Numbered from the stretch's first letter, positions 1 through 9,276 are shown. The stretch: 64,000 bases of DNA from Bacteroidales bacterium UBA1745 (GCA_002314885.1 DCHT01000014.1:31742-95741); one strand, 5' to 3'. Program-made: numbers and translations. The notes: a model not told the origin generated them from the letters alone.

Positions 1-790
1 ACTCCCTCATACGGAAGATGAACTGACGGGCAACGATCTCGTTACGGAAAGCCTTACCGATCTGAGCGATACCGAAAGGAATCTTCATACGGCCGGTCTT
101 CTGGACGTTGAGGTAGTTTACGAAGATGCCCTGGGCGGTCTCAGGACGCAGATAAATGGTATTTGCGCCGTCTGCAGTGCTGCCCATTGAGGTGCTGAAC
201 ATAAGGTTGAACTGGCGAACCTCAGTCCAGTTGCAAGTTCCGCTGATAGGACATACGATGCCACAGTCAACGATGATCTGGCGATATTCGTCAAGGTTGT
301 TGTCGTTCTGAGCCTTTACGAAACGGTCGTGAACGCTGTTCCATTTAGCCTTCTCGCGGAGAACGTTAGGATTGGTTGCACGGAACTGCTCCTCGTCGAA
401 GGACTCGCCGAATTTCTTCTTGCCCTTCTCAACTTCCTTGTTCATCTTCTCCTCGATCTTTGCGAGATAATCCTCGATGAGGACGTCTGCACGATACCTC
501 TTCTTGGAGTCCTTGTTATCGATGAGAGGGTCATTGAAGTGACCTACGTGGCCTGATGCCTCCCAGATGCGTGGGTGCATAAAGATGGCTGAATCGATGC
601 CCACGATGTTCTCGTTGAGGCGGGTCATTGCATTCCACCAATAAGTCTTGATGTTCTGCTTCAGTTCTGAACCGAGCTGGCCGTAATCATATACGGCTCC
701 GAGACCATCATAGATCTCGCTGGACGGAAAGATGAATCCGTACTCCTTGCAGTGTGCTACAAGCACCTTGAAAAGTTCTTCCTGTGTCAT
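1..790 (-). CDS. glyS: Glycyl-tRNA synthetase, N-terminal part (gene cut by window edge)
   Basis: Class II aminoacyl-tRNA synthetase that charges tRNA-Gly in the cytoplasm. The ATG is at 788-790 (protein begins [10 protein letters not shown]) and 263 codons are visible before the gene leaves the window on the left. The sequence is that of the single-chain homodimeric GlyRS found in Bacteroidota, not the separate alpha and beta chains: [11 protein letters not shown] near residue 19 and the class II motif 2 stretch FRNEI at residues 248-252, followed by RQFIFRMRE at the edge. It lies 14 bp downstream of folK on the same strand and is the last visible gene of the suf-folK run. The C-terminal anticodon-binding domain is outside the window. 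Confidence 0.95.
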   Translation of the reverse strand, partial: MTQEELFKVLVAHCKEYGFIFPSSEIYDGLGAVYDYGQLGSELKQNIKTYWWNAMTRLNENIVGIDSAIFMHPRIWEASGHVGHFNDPLIDNKDSKKRYRADVLIEDYLAKIEEKMNKEVEKGKKKFGESFDEEQFRATNPNVLREKAKWNSVHDRFVKAQNDNNLDEYRQIIVDCGIVCPISGTCNWTEVRQFNLMFSTSMGSTADGANTIYLRPETAQGIFVNYLNVQKTGRMKIPFGIAQIGKAFRNEIVARQFIFRMRE

Positions 791-804
791 AATTCTATAA
801 CGTA

Positions 805-1257
805 TTATTTATTTGTTTTCATTCTTATCTGTGAAAGAGGAATCATCACGAATTCCCTCTCCCACATAAGCGGATGCGGCACCGTCAGTCTCGGATGACT
901 GACTGTACAGTCCCCCATCAGCAATATGTCAATATCCACGGGTCTGTCCTTGTATATCCTGCCTCCGTCGGCATCGTACTCGGGCTCTCCCGTACGGCCC
1001 ATTTCCCTTTCAATAGCCTTGCAGACGTCGAGCAGTTCCAGTCCCCTTTCCTGCACTTCATCTTCTTTTATGTCGAGGTCATATCTGACCACTGCATTCA
1101 TAAAATCTGCCCCGTCAAAGCCCCAGGCCTTTGTCTCAATGAAGTCAGATACCTTGGTTCTATTTGTCTCCAACGCATTGTCGAGCCTTTCCAGGGCCTC
1201 ATTGAGATTGGATTCCCTATCTCCGAGATTCGAACCAAGACCGAGGTATACTTCCAT
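805..1257 (-). CDS. folK: 2-amino-4-hydroxy-6-hydroxymethyldihydropteridine pyrophosphokinase
   Basis: HPPK transfers pyrophosphate from ATP to 6-hydroxymethyl-dihydropterin, the step before dihydropteroate synthase in folate synthesis. The 150-residue length is normal. Seen: GSNLGDRE at residues 8-15, the family signature RPVDIDILL from residue 105, and HPRLTVPHP from residue 121. I start it at the ATG at 1255-1257 ([10 protein letters not shown]); a longer reading frame upstream overlaps the end of the DUF59 gene and adds nothing conserved. Only one base separates it from the stop of the DUF59 gene, so translation is probably coupled. Two other folate-linked genes, folA and thyA, lie about 35 kb away in this window. 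Confidence 0.95.
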   Translation of the reverse strand: MEVYLGLGSNLGDRESNLNEALERLDNALETNRTKVSDFIETKAWGFDGADFMNAVVRYDLDIKEDEVQERGLELLDVCKAIEREMGRTGEPEYDADGGRIYKDRPVDIDILLMGDCTVSHPRLTVPHPLMWEREFVMIPLSQIRMKTNK

Positions 1258-1258
1258 A

Positions 1259-1573
1259 TCAGTCTTCGTTGAGTCCCAGTTCAACGAGTGCTTCCTCAGA
1301 CATCCTGCTCTTGTCCCATACGGGCTCAAAAACGAGTTCTATCCTACAACTGACCACACCAGGAACATCTTCGATTGCGGCCTTTACCTGTTCCATAACG
1401 TAGTCCGCCATAGGACAGTTCGGAGCCGTAAGAGTCATCTGGATATAGACATTATGCTCATCGTCGACCTTGAGTTCATATATGAGTCCAAGGTCGTATA
1501 TATTCACCGGAATCTCCGGATCATAGACGTTTCTCAACGCCATTATGATATCTCTTTCCAACATTGCGTACAA
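1259..1573 (-). CDS. DUF59/MIP18 family Fe-S assembly factor (SufT-like)
   Basis: A 104-residue stand-alone DUF59 (MIP18) domain. Such proteins (SufT, PaaD, eukaryotic CIA2) help mature Fe-S proteins. Seen: the family core VYDPEIPVNIYDLGLIY at about residues 16-32 and the motif TLTAPNCPM near residue 47, whose Cys is the one conserved in the family. A second Met at residue 4 (1562-1564) could be the true start. It sits between sufE and folK with gaps of 11 and 1 bp, so it is almost certainly made with SufS and SufE. A second DUF59 domain occurs as the N-terminus of the Mrp protein at 49007. SUF association is established for the family; its exact target here is inference. Confidence 0.88.
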   Translation of the reverse strand: MYAMLERDIIMALRNVYDPEIPVNIYDLGLIYELKVDDEHNVYIQMTLTAPNCPMADYVMEQVKAAIEDVPGVVSCRIELVFEPVWDKSRMSEEALVELGLNED

Positions 1574-1584
1574 ATATACTTCTT

Positions 1585-1995
1585 TTAGAGATTGGCTGTT
1601 GCAATACCTTTCATAGTCTCTATCATAGATACGAGACCGTTTGCCCTGGTAGGGCTGAGATTTTCCCTCAGTCCAATCTTTTCAACTACCGAGAAATCAG
1701 ATGATGCTATCTCCTGAGGAGTCCTGCCGGAATAAAGCTTTATCAGCAAAGAGATGATTCCCTTCGTGATGATGGCATCGCTGTCTGCCGAGAACACGAG
1801 GGTTCCATTCTCCTTCTTCCAATCAAGCCACACCCTGGACTGACATCCCTTGATGAGATGGTCTTCCGTCTTGGCTGATTCGTCGAGTGCATCAAGAGAC
1901 TTCCCAAGTTCGATTATATACTCGTACTTGTCGAGCCACTCGTCGAACATTGAGAATTCTTCGATTATCTGATCTTCTGTTTCCTTGAGAGTCAT
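1585..1995 (-). CDS. sufE: SufE sulfur-acceptor protein
   Basis: SufE takes persulfide sulfur from the cysteine desulfurase SufS and passes it to the SufBCD scaffold. The 136-residue protein has the expected active-site stretch GCQSRVWLD with the acceptor Cys at residue 51, the same position as in E. coli SufE. The C-terminal part (LSPTRANGLVSMIETMK) is typical. It follows sufS by 12 bp and precedes the DUF59 gene by 11 bp. The scaffold genes sufB, sufC and sufD are not in this window. Confidence 0.96.
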   Translation of the reverse strand: MTLKETEDQIIEEFSMFDEWLDKYEYIIELGKSLDALDESAKTEDHLIKGCQSRVWLDWKKENGTLVFSADSDAIITKGIISLLIKLYSGRTPQEIASSDFSVVEKIGLRENLSPTRANGLVSMIETMKGIATANL

Positions 1996-2007
1996 TTCTG
2001 CATTTTT

Positions 2008-3231
2008 CTAGCGGAGCATCGCGACAGCCCTTTCAAGTGCCTTGAAGAAAGCGTCGACTTCCTCCTGGGTGTTGTAAGGAGCAAGGGAGGCCCTGAGCAT
2101 TCCGGTAACTCCGAATCTGGTCATCACTGGTTCAGCGCACATCTGGCCTGAGCGGACAGCCACTCCCATCTTGTCCAAAAGGATGGCGAGGTCCTCGTGA
2201 TGAACACCATCAATCGTAAAGGAGTAAACCGGAGCCTTCGGCCTGCCTGGACGTCCGATTCCGTATAATTTAAGTCCTTCTATATTTTTTAGCCTGTTTT
2301 CCATAGACAGGCAAATTTGCTCAAAATCGTGAGTTAACTCATTATCCCTTAATAAGTTACAATACTCACAAGCCTGTTTTAAAGTCGCTGAGGATGCGAA
2401 ATTCTGAGTGCCGGCTTCATAGCGCATCGGGGGCGCTGCGAATTTTATGTCTTCAAACGACACTGTTTCTATCATTTCGCCGCCTCCGAGGAAAGGTGGC
2501 ATAACTTCGAGCCATTTCTTCTTTCCATAGAGAACACCTGTTCCGGTGGCCGCGTACATCTTATGTCCGGAGAAAGCATAGAAGTCGCAGTCCAGATCCT
2601 GAACATCCACGACGGAGTGAACTATACCCTGAGCACCATCGACCAAGACTGGAACATTCAGGCTGTGAGCCTTTGCGACAATATCTTTGATCGGGTTGAC
2701 AATTCCGAGTACATTGGATATATGGGTTACGCAGAGGAGTCTGGTCCTGCCGGTAATAAGTGTATCCAGAAGTTCTGTCTTCAGCTGACCTTCGTCATCC
2801 ACAGGAAGAACTTTGAGGACAGCCTTCTTCCTCTGGCAGAGCATATACCAAGGAACTATGTTGGAATGATGCTCGGCTTCCGTTACTATGATCTCATCAC
2901 CTTCATTCACGAAGGCTTCAACATAGCAGTATGCGACAAGATTGATTGAGGCAGTGGCACCTGAGGTAAAGATAACCTCTTCCCTGCTCGGAGCATTTAT
3001 GAAATCCTTAACGGCATTCCTGGCATCTTCATACGCGTCCGTGCACTCCTGAGAGAGCGTATGTACGGCGCGGTGGATATTGGCATTGGACTGAGCAGTG
3101 ATCCTGTTCCATTCGTCGATGACAGACTGAGGGCGCTGCGAGGTCGCGGCATTGTCGAAATACACCAGGTCCTTGCCGTAGAGCTTACGGTCAAGAACGG
3201 GGAAATCTTTTCTTATATCAGTTACTTTCAT
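2008..3231 (-). CDS. sufS: Cysteine desulfurase SufS
   Basis: PLP-dependent desulfurase that removes sulfur from cysteine, leaving an enzyme-bound persulfide for SufE. The PLP lysine is K224 in FSGHKMYAATGTG, and the persulfide Cys is C365 in VRSGQMCAEP. I use the ATG at 3229-3231 (MKVTDIRKDFP), giving 407 residues, the usual SufS length. A Met ten codons upstream (3261) is less likely because it would lie upstream of a good -7 element at 3250-3257. First gene of sufS-sufE-DUF59-folK-glyS. It is divergent from ruvA across a short A+T-rich gap. Confidence 0.96.
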   Translation of the reverse strand: MKVTDIRKDFPVLDRKLYGKDLVYFDNAATSQRPQSVIDEWNRITAQSNANIHRAVHTLSQECTDAYEDARNAVKDFINAPSREEVIFTSGATASINLVAYCYVEAFVNEGDEIIVTEAEHHSNIVPWYMLCQRKKAVLKVLPVDDEGQLKTELLDTLITGRTRLLCVTHISNVLGIVNPIKDIVAKAHSLNVPVLVDGAQGIVHSVVDVQDLDCDFYAFSGHKMYAATGTGVLYGKKKWLEVMPPFLGGGEMIETVSFEDIKFAAPPMRYEAGTQNFASSATLKQACEYCNLLRDNELTHDFEQICLSMENRLKNIEGLKLYGIGRPGRPKAPVYSFTIDGVHHEDLAILLDKMGVAVRSGQMCAEPVMTRFGVTGMLRASLAPYNTQEEVDAFFKALERAVAMLR

Positions 3232-3249
3232 CGCTTTATTATAGGAGCG

Positions 3250-3257
3250 CAAATTTA
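3250..3257 (-). promoter_or_regulatory. Candidate -7 element for the suf operon
   Basis: Read on the minus strand this is TAAATTTG, an exact match to the Bacteroidota -7 consensus TAnnTTTG. It would put transcription start about 12 bases before the chosen sufS ATG. I see no clear TTTG at the -33 distance. Confidence 0.5.
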
Positions 3258-3292
3258 ACAATTCTCAATTTTATTTAATGGCTTTTTTGTCA

Positions 3293-3300
3293 TAATTTTG
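3293..3300 (+). promoter_or_regulatory. Candidate -7 element for ruvA
   Basis: TAATTTTG matches TAnnTTTG exactly and lies 21 bases before the ruvA start. The -33 region is A+T rich without a clean TTTG. Confidence 0.45.
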
Positions 3301-3321
3301 CATTAACAAGAAACAGAGACA

Positions 3322-3912
3322 ATGCTTGACTACGTAAAAGGAAAAATTGAAGAGCTGACGCCTACCGACATAGTCGTCGATTGCAATGGTATCGGCTTCC
3401 ACGCACAGATTTCACTTCAGACTTATTCTGCCCTGGAGCACGCAAGTGAAACAAAGCTTTATCTGCATCACGTGCTTCGTGAGGATGAAGAATTATTCTA
3501 TGGTTTCTCAAACAAAGATGAAAGAGAACTGTTCAGACTTTTGATCAGTGTTTCCGGTGTCGGTGTCGGAACAGCCAGAGTGATGTTATCCTCCCTCAGT
3601 TGTGATGAGGTGCGTGACGCTATCATTTCCGAGAACGTCAACAGAATTAAAGGTGTGAAAGGCATAGGTCTCAAAACCGCTCAGAGATTAGTTCTCGAAC
3701 TCAAGGACAAGGTAGTCAAAGGAGAAGGAACCGCAGTTGGAAATGCCTTGTTTACAGCACCTAACGACAGTGTTTCAGAAGAAGCCATTGCAGCTCTTGT
3801 TATGCTTGGATTCACCAAAGCAAACGTCAATAAAGTCGTTCAGGCAATACTCAAAGAGCAGCCTACTGCAAGCGTTGAGACAATTATTAAACTCTCCCTT
3901 AAGAAGCTTTAA
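3322..3912 (+). CDS. ruvA: Holliday junction branch migration protein RuvA
   Basis: RuvA binds Holliday junctions as a tetramer and loads the RuvB motor for branch migration. The 196-residue protein has the N-terminal OB-fold (MLDYVKGKIEEL, NGIGF), two helix-hairpin-helix motifs (SVSGVGVGTA at about residue 75 and GVKGIGLKTAQR at about 110), and the C-terminal RuvB-contact domain (EEAIAALVMLGFTKANV). Its partner ruvB is 7.4 kb away on the opposite strand instead of next to it. The stop codon at 3910-3912 is directly followed by a parS-like palindrome that fills the gap to the convergent mnmG. Confidence 0.97.
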   Translation: MLDYVKGKIEELTPTDIVVDCNGIGFHAQISLQTYSALEHASETKLYLHHVLREDEELFYGFSNKDERELFRLLISVSGVGVGTARVMLSSLSCDEVRDAIISENVNRIKGVKGIGLKTAQRLVLELKDKVVKGEGTAVGNALFTAPNDSVSEEAIAALVMLGFTKANVNKVVQAILKEQPTASVETIIKLSLKKL

Positions 3913-3928
3913 CGTTCCACGTGGAACA
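3913..3928. other. parS-like palindrome, copy 1 (ruvA/mnmG junction)
   Basis: The 16-base sequence CGTTCCACGTGGAACA holds the perfect 14-base palindrome GTTCCACGTGGAAC at 3914-3927. This matches the chromosomal parS class bound by ParB/Spo0J (for example TGTTCCACGTGGAACA). It occupies every base between the ruvA stop (3910-3912) and the mnmG stop (3929-3931). An identical 16-mer recurs 448 bp away inside mnmG. parB is not in this window. Confidence 0.8.
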
Positions 3929-5953
3929 TTATCGACCGAAATAAACAAGCAATACAGATATATCAGCCGGTGAAATACCGGATATTCTGGATGCCTGGGC
4001 AATGGTCTTAGGAGAGTATTTTTTCAGTTTCTGGCGGCACTCGATCGACAGGGATTCAACCTTATCAAAGTCAAAATTCTCTGGAATTGAGATATATTCC
4101 AGGCGCATCATCTTGTCTGCCAACTGACGTTCGCGGGCTATATAACCTTTGTATTTTATAGAAACTTCAGAGGCTTCAAGCACTTCCCTCTTATAATTTA
4201 AGGCCTTTGTACTGTCGATATAATCCTGATCCAGAGAAGAAACAGGGTAATCAGTATTGTATTTTAATACATCCAAAGCGCAATTAAATGCCTCACTCTG
4301 AGCAGCAGATTCAGTTGTAGGGGTATATATTTCCTCCGTATTTACAGAAAACTTATCAAACGTTCCACGTGGAACATAGTTGATAAGATCCTGAACTGCG
4401 ACAAAAGGACGTACAATAATATCGTCAAGACGCTTTCTACAATCTATAGAAGTAGAACCTATAGACTCAAGATAAGGGTTTACATCATCAGGTTTAATAG
4501 ATGCAGATGCAAAGAATTCATTGAGAGTATCCACACTTGAATACTTGCGCATCGTGTAATCATACCTGAATTTATCAGCCAGACCAAGCTTGTATGACAG
4601 AGGAGTTAAGCGTAAATCTGCATTATCCTGACGGAGAAGTATCCTATACTCTGCCCTGCTGGTAAACATTCTATAAGGCTCGTCGACACCCTTTGTAATA
4701 AGGTCATCAATGAGAACTCCAATGTAAGCCTCATCCCTCTTCAATACAAATGGATCCTTCTCGTGAGCCTTGAGATGAGCGTTGATACCGGCCATCAATC
4801 CTTGCGCCGCAGCCTCTTCATAACCAGTAGTACCATTGATCTGACCGGCGAAGAAAAGGTTCTCTATATCCTTAAGTTCAAGCGAAGACTTCAACTGAGT
4901 TGGGTCGAAATAGTCATATTCGACTGCGTATGCCGGTCTGTAAATCTTGGCATTCTCAAGTCCCTTAATTGCGTGGAGCGCATCCAACTGAACCTGTAAA
5001 GGGAGAGATGATGAAAATCCCTGGAGATAGTATTCATTGCTGTGTCTTCCTTCTGGCTCAAGGAATAACTGGTGAGAATCCTTGTCAGCAAAAGTGCGAA
5101 GCTTATCCTCAATGCTCGGACAATAACGAGGTCCAATGCCTTTGATCAAACCCTGGAACATCGGAGAATCCTTGAAGCCGCCGCGTAGAATGTCGTGAAC
5201 TTCAGAGTTGGTGTGAACTATGAAGCAAGGCATCTGAGGGGTTCCGTTCTGAGCAGTGGAAAGATAAGGCAGATAAGAAAACTTATCAGGAGTCTCATCA
5301 CCGACCTGCTTCAACAAAGCTGACTGGTCAATGGAAGAAATGTCAATTCGAGGAGGAGTTCCTGTCTTCATACGAGCGGTCCTGATTCCCATCGACATCA
5401 ACTGATCAGTGAGACCGTAAGAAGAAAGTTCTCCGATTCGACCACCTTCAAAACTGGTGCGACCGATGAAAAGCTTGCCGGAAAGGAAGGTTCCGGCAGT
5501 CAGGACAACCGTCTGAGAATTGAAAATTGCTCCCGTGGTCGTGCAGACGCCCGAGATTTTTCCTCCATCAAAGAGAAATTTAGTGACTGTATCTTGGTAA
5601 ATATCTAATACACAGGCACTTTCGAGAATTTTGCGCCAATTTTTAGTGAACTGATTCTTGTCGCATTGAGCACGAGGACTCCACATTGCAGGACCTTTTG
5701 ACTTGTTGAGCATCCTGAACTGCAAAGTCGAGGCATCAGTCACGATTCCAGTGTATCCACCAAGTGCGTCGATCTCGCGGACTATCTGTCCCTTGGCAAT
5801 TCCGCCGACGGCTGGGTTGCAGGACATCTGTCCGAACTTGTTCATATCCATAGTAATCAACAGAGTCCTGGACCCCATCGATGCGGCGGCCATCGCAGCT
5901 TCACAGCCGGCGTGACCTCCACCTACTACTATGACATCGTACTTATCGAACAT
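3929..5953 (-). CDS. mnmG: tRNA uridine-5-carboxymethylaminomethyl modification enzyme MnmG
   Basis: FAD enzyme that, with MnmE, adds the cmnm5 group to the wobble uridine of several tRNAs. Seen: the FAD-binding [14 protein letters not shown] at residues 8-21, [13 protein letters not shown] near residue 50, and the C-terminal domain ending [17 protein letters not shown]. At 674 residues it is about 45 longer than typical MnmG. The extra length falls in the C-terminal part, and that insertion begins with NYVPRGTF, where V527-T531 are encoded by the second parS-like palindrome. It starts 4 bp after ybeY and converges on ruvA. mnmG (gidA) is often near the replication origin in bacteria, which fits the parS and oriC candidates here. 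Confidence 0.96.
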   Translation of the reverse strand: MFDKYDVIVVGGGHAGCEAAMAAASMGSRTLLITMDMNKFGQMSCNPAVGGIAKGQIVREIDALGGYTGIVTDASTLQFRMLNKSKGPAMWSPRAQCDKNQFTKNWRKILESACVLDIYQDTVTKFLFDGGKISGVCTTTGAIFNSQTVVLTAGTFLSGKLFIGRTSFEGGRIGELSSYGLTDQLMSMGIRTARMKTGTPPRIDISSIDQSALLKQVGDETPDKFSYLPYLSTAQNGTPQMPCFIVHTNSEVHDILRGGFKDSPMFQGLIKGIGPRYCPSIEDKLRTFADKDSHQLFLEPEGRHSNEYYLQGFSSSLPLQVQLDALHAIKGLENAKIYRPAYAVEYDYFDPTQLKSSLELKDIENLFFAGQINGTTGYEEAAAQGLMAGINAHLKAHEKDPFVLKRDEAYIGVLIDDLITKGVDEPYRMFTSRAEYRILLRQDNADLRLTPLSYKLGLADKFRYDYTMRKYSSVDTLNEFFASASIKPDDVNPYLESIGSTSIDCRKRLDDIIVRPFVAVQDLINYVPRGTFDKFSVNTEEIYTPTTESAAQSEAFNCALDVLKYNTDYPVSSLDQDYIDSTKALNYKREVLEASEVSIKYKGYIARERQLADKMMRLEYISIPENFDFDKVESLSIECRQKLKKYSPKTIAQASRISGISPADISVLLVYFGR
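4361..4376. other. parS-like palindrome, copy 2 (inside mnmG)
   Basis: Identical 16-mer to copy 1, with the 14-base palindrome at 4362-4375. It lies inside the mnmG coding sequence and is read as V-P-R-G-T (residues 527-531), at the start of a stretch that ordinary MnmG proteins lack. Confidence 0.78.
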
Positions 5954-5957
5954 ATTA

Positions 5958-6377
5958 TCAAAGTACCTCCCTCAGGGAAAGGTAATAGTTTTCTTTCTTT
6001 CGCATCATAGCGATATCCTCATCACAGTGATCATCATAACCAATAAGATGAAGCACACCGTGTACGATGACCCTGTTCAGTTCATCCGGAAATTCGGTGC
6101 CATATTCAATGGCATTTTCTTTAACGGAATCGATGCTGATGAACAGATCACCGGATAATTTATCGCCCTCACAATAGTCAAATGTGATAATATCAGTGAA
6201 ATAGTCGTGCTGAAGATATCTCTGATTGATATCCAAAATGTAATTATCGGAACAAAAAATAACATTAATGTCGCCAATTCGACGTATTTCGCTCTCTGCC
6301 ACCAGTTTAAGCCACTGTCTGGTGAGAGTTTTGCACTTGAAAGTGAAGGAAACGTCCTCAAAGAAGAAAGAAATCAT
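5958..6377 (-). CDS. ybeY: Endoribonuclease YbeY (16S rRNA maturation)
   Basis: Zinc-dependent endonuclease needed for 16S rRNA 3'-end maturation and ribosome quality control. The 139-residue protein carries the UPF0054 motif [12 protein letters not shown], with zinc-ligand candidates H106 and H110. The third His is H117, one residue later than in the usual HGxLHLxGYDH spacing because of an extra Asp, so D116 could occupy the ligand position. TDIITFDY at residues 61-68 is also typical. It is upstream of mnmG on the same strand with a 4-bp gap and probably co-transcribed. Confidence 0.94.
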   Translation of the reverse strand: MISFFFEDVSFTFKCKTLTRQWLKLVAESEIRRIGDINVIFCSDNYILDINQRYLQHDYFTDIITFDYCEGDKLSGDLFISIDSVKENAIEYGTEFPDELNRVIVHGVLHLIGYDDHCDEDIAMMRKKENYYLSLREVL

Positions 6378-6418
6378 ACAGATTTAATTTTATGCAAATC
6401 TACAACAAAGGTTAAAAT

Positions 6419-6449
6419 TTTGAAATAAAAAGAAATGTTTATACCTTTA
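6419..6449 (+). promoter_or_regulatory. Candidate promoter for the TonB-like gene
   Basis: TTTG at 6419-6422, 19 bases, then TACCTTTA at 6442-6449 (one base from TAnnTTTG). This is the Bacteroidota housekeeping promoter layout, about 35 bases before the ATG at 6485. Confidence 0.55.
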
Positions 6450-6484
6450 CGCAGATAATTTGTAAACTAGAAAACTAAAAGAAT

Positions 6485-7177
6485 ATGGAAGAGAAAAAAT
6501 CAAAGAAAGCCAATCTTGAAAACAAGAAGCTGCTTTTCATTGAAGTAGGACTCTGCTTCTCTCTCTTTGTATGTCTTGCAGCATTCGAGTGGGGCTCAAA
6601 GGCTACCAACATCAGTATGCTTCAGGATGATACAGCAGCAGTGGAAGAGGAAGAGATCATCCCTATTACCCAGGAAACACCTCCACCTCCACCAGAGACT
6701 CCTAAGATTCCTGTTCTCTCCGACCAGATCGACATTATCGATGATGACGTGAAGGTTGACGATGACCTCTTTATGAATCTTGAGGATGACGCCAATATGG
6801 GTGTCGACATTCAGGACTACGTAGAGGAAGTTGAGGAAGAAGTTGTGGAAGAGGAAGCAATTCCATTCCAGCTCGTAGAGGAGAAGCCATCATTCAACGG
6901 TGGTGACGCCAACGAGTTCTCAAAGTGGGTCAACTCCAACCTCCAGTATCCTGAGATTGCGAAGGAGAACGGTGTGCAGGGTCGTGTAACCCTCCAGTTC
7001 ACCGTTGAGACCGACGGTAGGGTAACCAACGTAAAGGTTCTCCGTGGTGTCGATCCTTCACTTGACAAGGAGGCAGTAAAGGTAGTATCAAGCTCACCTA
7101 AGTGGACCCCTGGAAAGCAGAGGGACCGCGCAGTTCGAGTTACCTACACCTTCCCTGTTATTTTCCAGTTGAGGTAA
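6485..7177 (+). CDS. TonB-family energy transducer
   Basis: A 230-residue TonB-type protein that would couple the inner-membrane proton motive force to outer-membrane TonB-dependent transporters such as the SusC at the right end of the window. Layout: short basic cytoplasmic tail, one membrane segment at about residues 16-36, a Pro-rich stretch (TPPPPPETPKIP) near 65, a very acidic linker (about 80-130), and a TonB C-terminal domain from about 140 (YPEIAKENGVQGRV, ending VTYTFPVIFQLR). exbB and exbD are not adjacent. It is followed by a clear terminator, so it appears monocistronic. Bacteroidota carry many TonB paralogs; its partner receptor cannot be told from sequence. Confidence 0.93.
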   Translation: MEEKKSKKANLENKKLLFIEVGLCFSLFVCLAAFEWGSKATNISMLQDDTAAVEEEEIIPITQETPPPPPETPKIPVLSDQIDIIDDDVKVDDDLFMNLEDDANMGVDIQDYVEEVEEEVVEEEAIPFQLVEEKPSFNGGDANEFSKWVNSNLQYPEIAKENGVQGRVTLQFTVETDGRVTNVKVLRGVDPSLDKEAVKVVSSSPKWTPGKQRDRAVRVTYTFPVIFQLR

Positions 7178-7194
7178 TTGGTTTACAATAACTT

Positions 7195-7230
7195 ACGGAG
7201 GCTGATAGATAATATCGGCCTCCGTTTTTT
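7195..7230 (+). terminator. Rho-independent terminator after the TonB-like gene
   Basis: Stem ACGGAGGC (7195-7202) pairs with GCCTCCGT (7218-7225), with a 15-base loop and a T run to 7230. It ends five bases before the hflX start codon, so hflX transcription must be read-through or start within this region. Confidence 0.8.
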
Positions 7231-7235
7231 AGTCT

Positions 7236-8417
7236 ATGGAAATTAGAAATTACAAGGCAGTATTCGTCGGCATCATCAAACAGACTGATGATGAGCGCAA
7301 GGTAATGGAATACCTTGAGGAACTCCAGTTTCTCGCTGAGACAGCGGGAGCGATTGGAGACAAGAAATTCGTTCAGAAAGTCGATAAGCCGGACGGAGCA
7401 ACCTATATCAGGAGCGGAAAACTGGAGGAGATTGCACAGTACTGCGAGGCAAATGATATCGACTATGTGATCTTCGATGACGAACTCACCGGAATACAGC
7501 AGAGAAACATAGAAAAGATAGTCAAGACTGCTGCCGTAATCGACCGTACCAGCCTCATTCTGGAGATATTCTCCCAGAGAGCCAGAACATCATACGCAAA
7601 GATGCAGGTAGAACTCGCCAGATATAATTATATGCTGCCGAGACTTACCGGTATGTGGACGCATCTCGAGCGCCAGAGAGGCGGTATGGGAGCCCGTGGA
7701 GGTATGGGTGAGAAGCAGATTGAGATCGACCGCCGTATAGTCAAGGAAAGGATAAACAAACTCAAGGAACAGCTTGCCAAAGTAGACAAGCAAATGGCCG
7801 TTCAGAGGAGCAATAGAGGTCAGTTGGTGAGATTATCCCTTGTGGGCTATACAAACGTCGGAAAATCGACTTTAATGAACCTTCTGGCCAAATCTGACGT
7901 GTTCGCGGAGAACAAACTCTTCGCAACACTTGATACTACCGTCAGAAAGGTCGTTATAGAGAATTGTCCGTTCCTTCTGAGCGATACCGTAGGATTTATC
8001 CGTAAACTGCCTACACAGCTCGTAGAAGCCTTTAAAAGCACCCTTGACGAGGTAAGGGAAGCAGATGTTCTGATCCACGTTGTGGATATCTCCCATCCGG
8101 ACTTCGAAGAACAGATGGAAGTAGTTAGCAAAACCCTTAAGGACATAGATGCAGCGGATAAACCAATACTGGTGGTATTCAATAAAATCGATGCATATCA
8201 GTATGAGGAATACGACGAGTTCTCACTTACTCCTAAGACCTCCAGAAACTACAGTCTCGACGAATTCAAGAACAGTTGGATAGCAAGCGAGAATACCCCT
8301 TGCGTATTCATTTCAGCGAAGAATAAGATAGGAATAGACAAGCTGCGCAATGATCTCTACAAGATAGTTGCTGAGTTACACGCCGGACGCTATCCTTTCA
8401 ACAACTTCCTCTGGTAA
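7236..8417 (+). CDS. hflX: GTPase HflX (ribosome splitting/rescue factor)
   Basis: Ribosome-associated GTPase that splits stalled ribosomes under stress. The 393-residue length is usual. The N-terminal HflX domain contains the Gly-rich RGGMGARGGMGEKQIE. The G domain has G1 GYTNVGKST (residues 204-212), G3 DTVGFIRKLP (from about 250) and G4 NKID (about 315). It starts five bases after the terminator of the TonB-like gene and ends at a bidirectional terminator facing sdhB. Confidence 0.97.
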   Translation: MEIRNYKAVFVGIIKQTDDERKVMEYLEELQFLAETAGAIGDKKFVQKVDKPDGATYIRSGKLEEIAQYCEANDIDYVIFDDELTGIQQRNIEKIVKTAAVIDRTSLILEIFSQRARTSYAKMQVELARYNYMLPRLTGMWTHLERQRGGMGARGGMGEKQIEIDRRIVKERINKLKEQLAKVDKQMAVQRSNRGQLVRLSLVGYTNVGKSTLMNLLAKSDVFAENKLFATLDTTVRKVVIENCPFLLSDTVGFIRKLPTQLVEAFKSTLDEVREADVLIHVVDISHPDFEEQMEVVSKTLKDIDAADKPILVVFNKIDAYQYEEYDEFSLTPKTSRNYSLDEFKNSWIASENTPCVFISAKNKIGIDKLRNDLYKIVAELHAGRYPFNNFLW

Positions 8418-8438
8418 TATATATTATATATAATAAGT

Positions 8439-8468
8439 AAAGCCCTGAGTCTTGCGACCCAGGGCTTT
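8439..8468. terminator. Bidirectional terminator between hflX and sdhB
   Basis: AAAGCCCT (8439-8446) pairs with AGGGCTTT (8461-8468), extended by partial pairing inside. A and T flanks allow it to work in both directions for the convergent genes. Confidence 0.8.
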
Positions 8469-8491
8469 ATTGTTGACTCTATGCTTGACTC

Positions 8492-9271
8492 TTAGTCCTT
8501 GAGCTTAGCGCAGAGATACTCGCGGTTGAGGCGGGCGATGTGGTTTACGGTAATGTGCTTAGGGCACTCCATCTCGCAGGCGCGAGTGTTGGTGCAGGCA
8601 CCGAAACCGAGTTCGTCCATCTTTGCAACCATTGCCTTAGCGCGGCGAGCAGCCTCAACCTGACCCTGTGGGAGAAGGGCGAGGGAGCTTACACGTGCAG
8701 CAACGAAGAGCATTGCAGAACCGTTCTTGCAGGTAGCAGCACAAGCACCGCAACCGATGCAGGCAGCTGCGTCCATAGACTCGTCTGACTTCTCCTTTGC
8801 AACTGGAATGCAGTTCGCATCAGGAACGCCACCAGTACGTACAGAGATGTAACCACCGGCCTGGAGGATCTTGTCGTAGGCACCACGGTCTACAACGAGG
8901 TCCTTGATGATAGGGAAGCCTGCGCTTCTCCAAGGCTCTACAGTGATGGTTGCGCCATCTTTGAACTTACGCATAAAGAGCTGGCAAGTTGTAACCTCAT
9001 CGTCTGGACCGTGTGCACGGCCGTCGATGTAAAGTGAGCAGGCGCCGCAGATACCCTCACGACAGTCGTGGTCGAAGGATACAGGACCGCTGTTCTTGCA
9101 ACCCTTGTCTACAGCGACAGGATCGATGCCTTCTGCGATAAGCTGCTCGTTAAGGATGTCGAGCATCTCGAGGAATGAAGCATCCTCCTCGATATCGTGG
9201 ATCTCATAGGTCTCGAAATGACCTTTTGCCTTGGCGTTTTTCTGACGCCATATCTTAAGTTTAAAATCCAT
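8492..9271 (-). CDS. sdhB: Succinate dehydrogenase/fumarate reductase iron-sulfur subunit
   Basis: Electron-transfer subunit carrying three Fe-S clusters between the quinone site and the flavoprotein. Seen in 259 residues: the [2Fe-2S] ligands C70, C75, C78 and C96 (CREGICGAC then C96), the CIGCGAC group C171, C174, C177 with C181, and C226, C232, C236 for the remaining [3Fe-4S]/[4Fe-4S] clusters. It starts 5 bp after the stop of sdhA. In Bacteroidales this enzyme normally runs as a fumarate reductase in fermentative succinate formation; that direction is inferred. Confidence 0.96.
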   Translation of the reverse strand: MDFKLKIWRQKNAKAKGHFETYEIHDIEEDASFLEMLDILNEQLIAEGIDPVAVDKGCKNSGPVSFDHDCREGICGACSLYIDGRAHGPDDEVTTCQLFMRKFKDGATITVEPWRSAGFPIIKDLVVDRGAYDKILQAGGYISVRTGGVPDANCIPVAKEKSDESMDAAACIGCGACAATCKNGSAMLFVAARVSSLALLPQGQVEAARRAKAMVAKMDELGFGACTNTRACEMECPKHITVNHIARLNREYLCAKLKD

Positions 9272-9276
9272 CTTCG

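Noticed and set aside
4377..4386. AGTTGATAA next to the second parS-like site as a DnaA box
   Set aside because: A single 8/9 match inside mnmG codons with no cluster around it; chance is enough.
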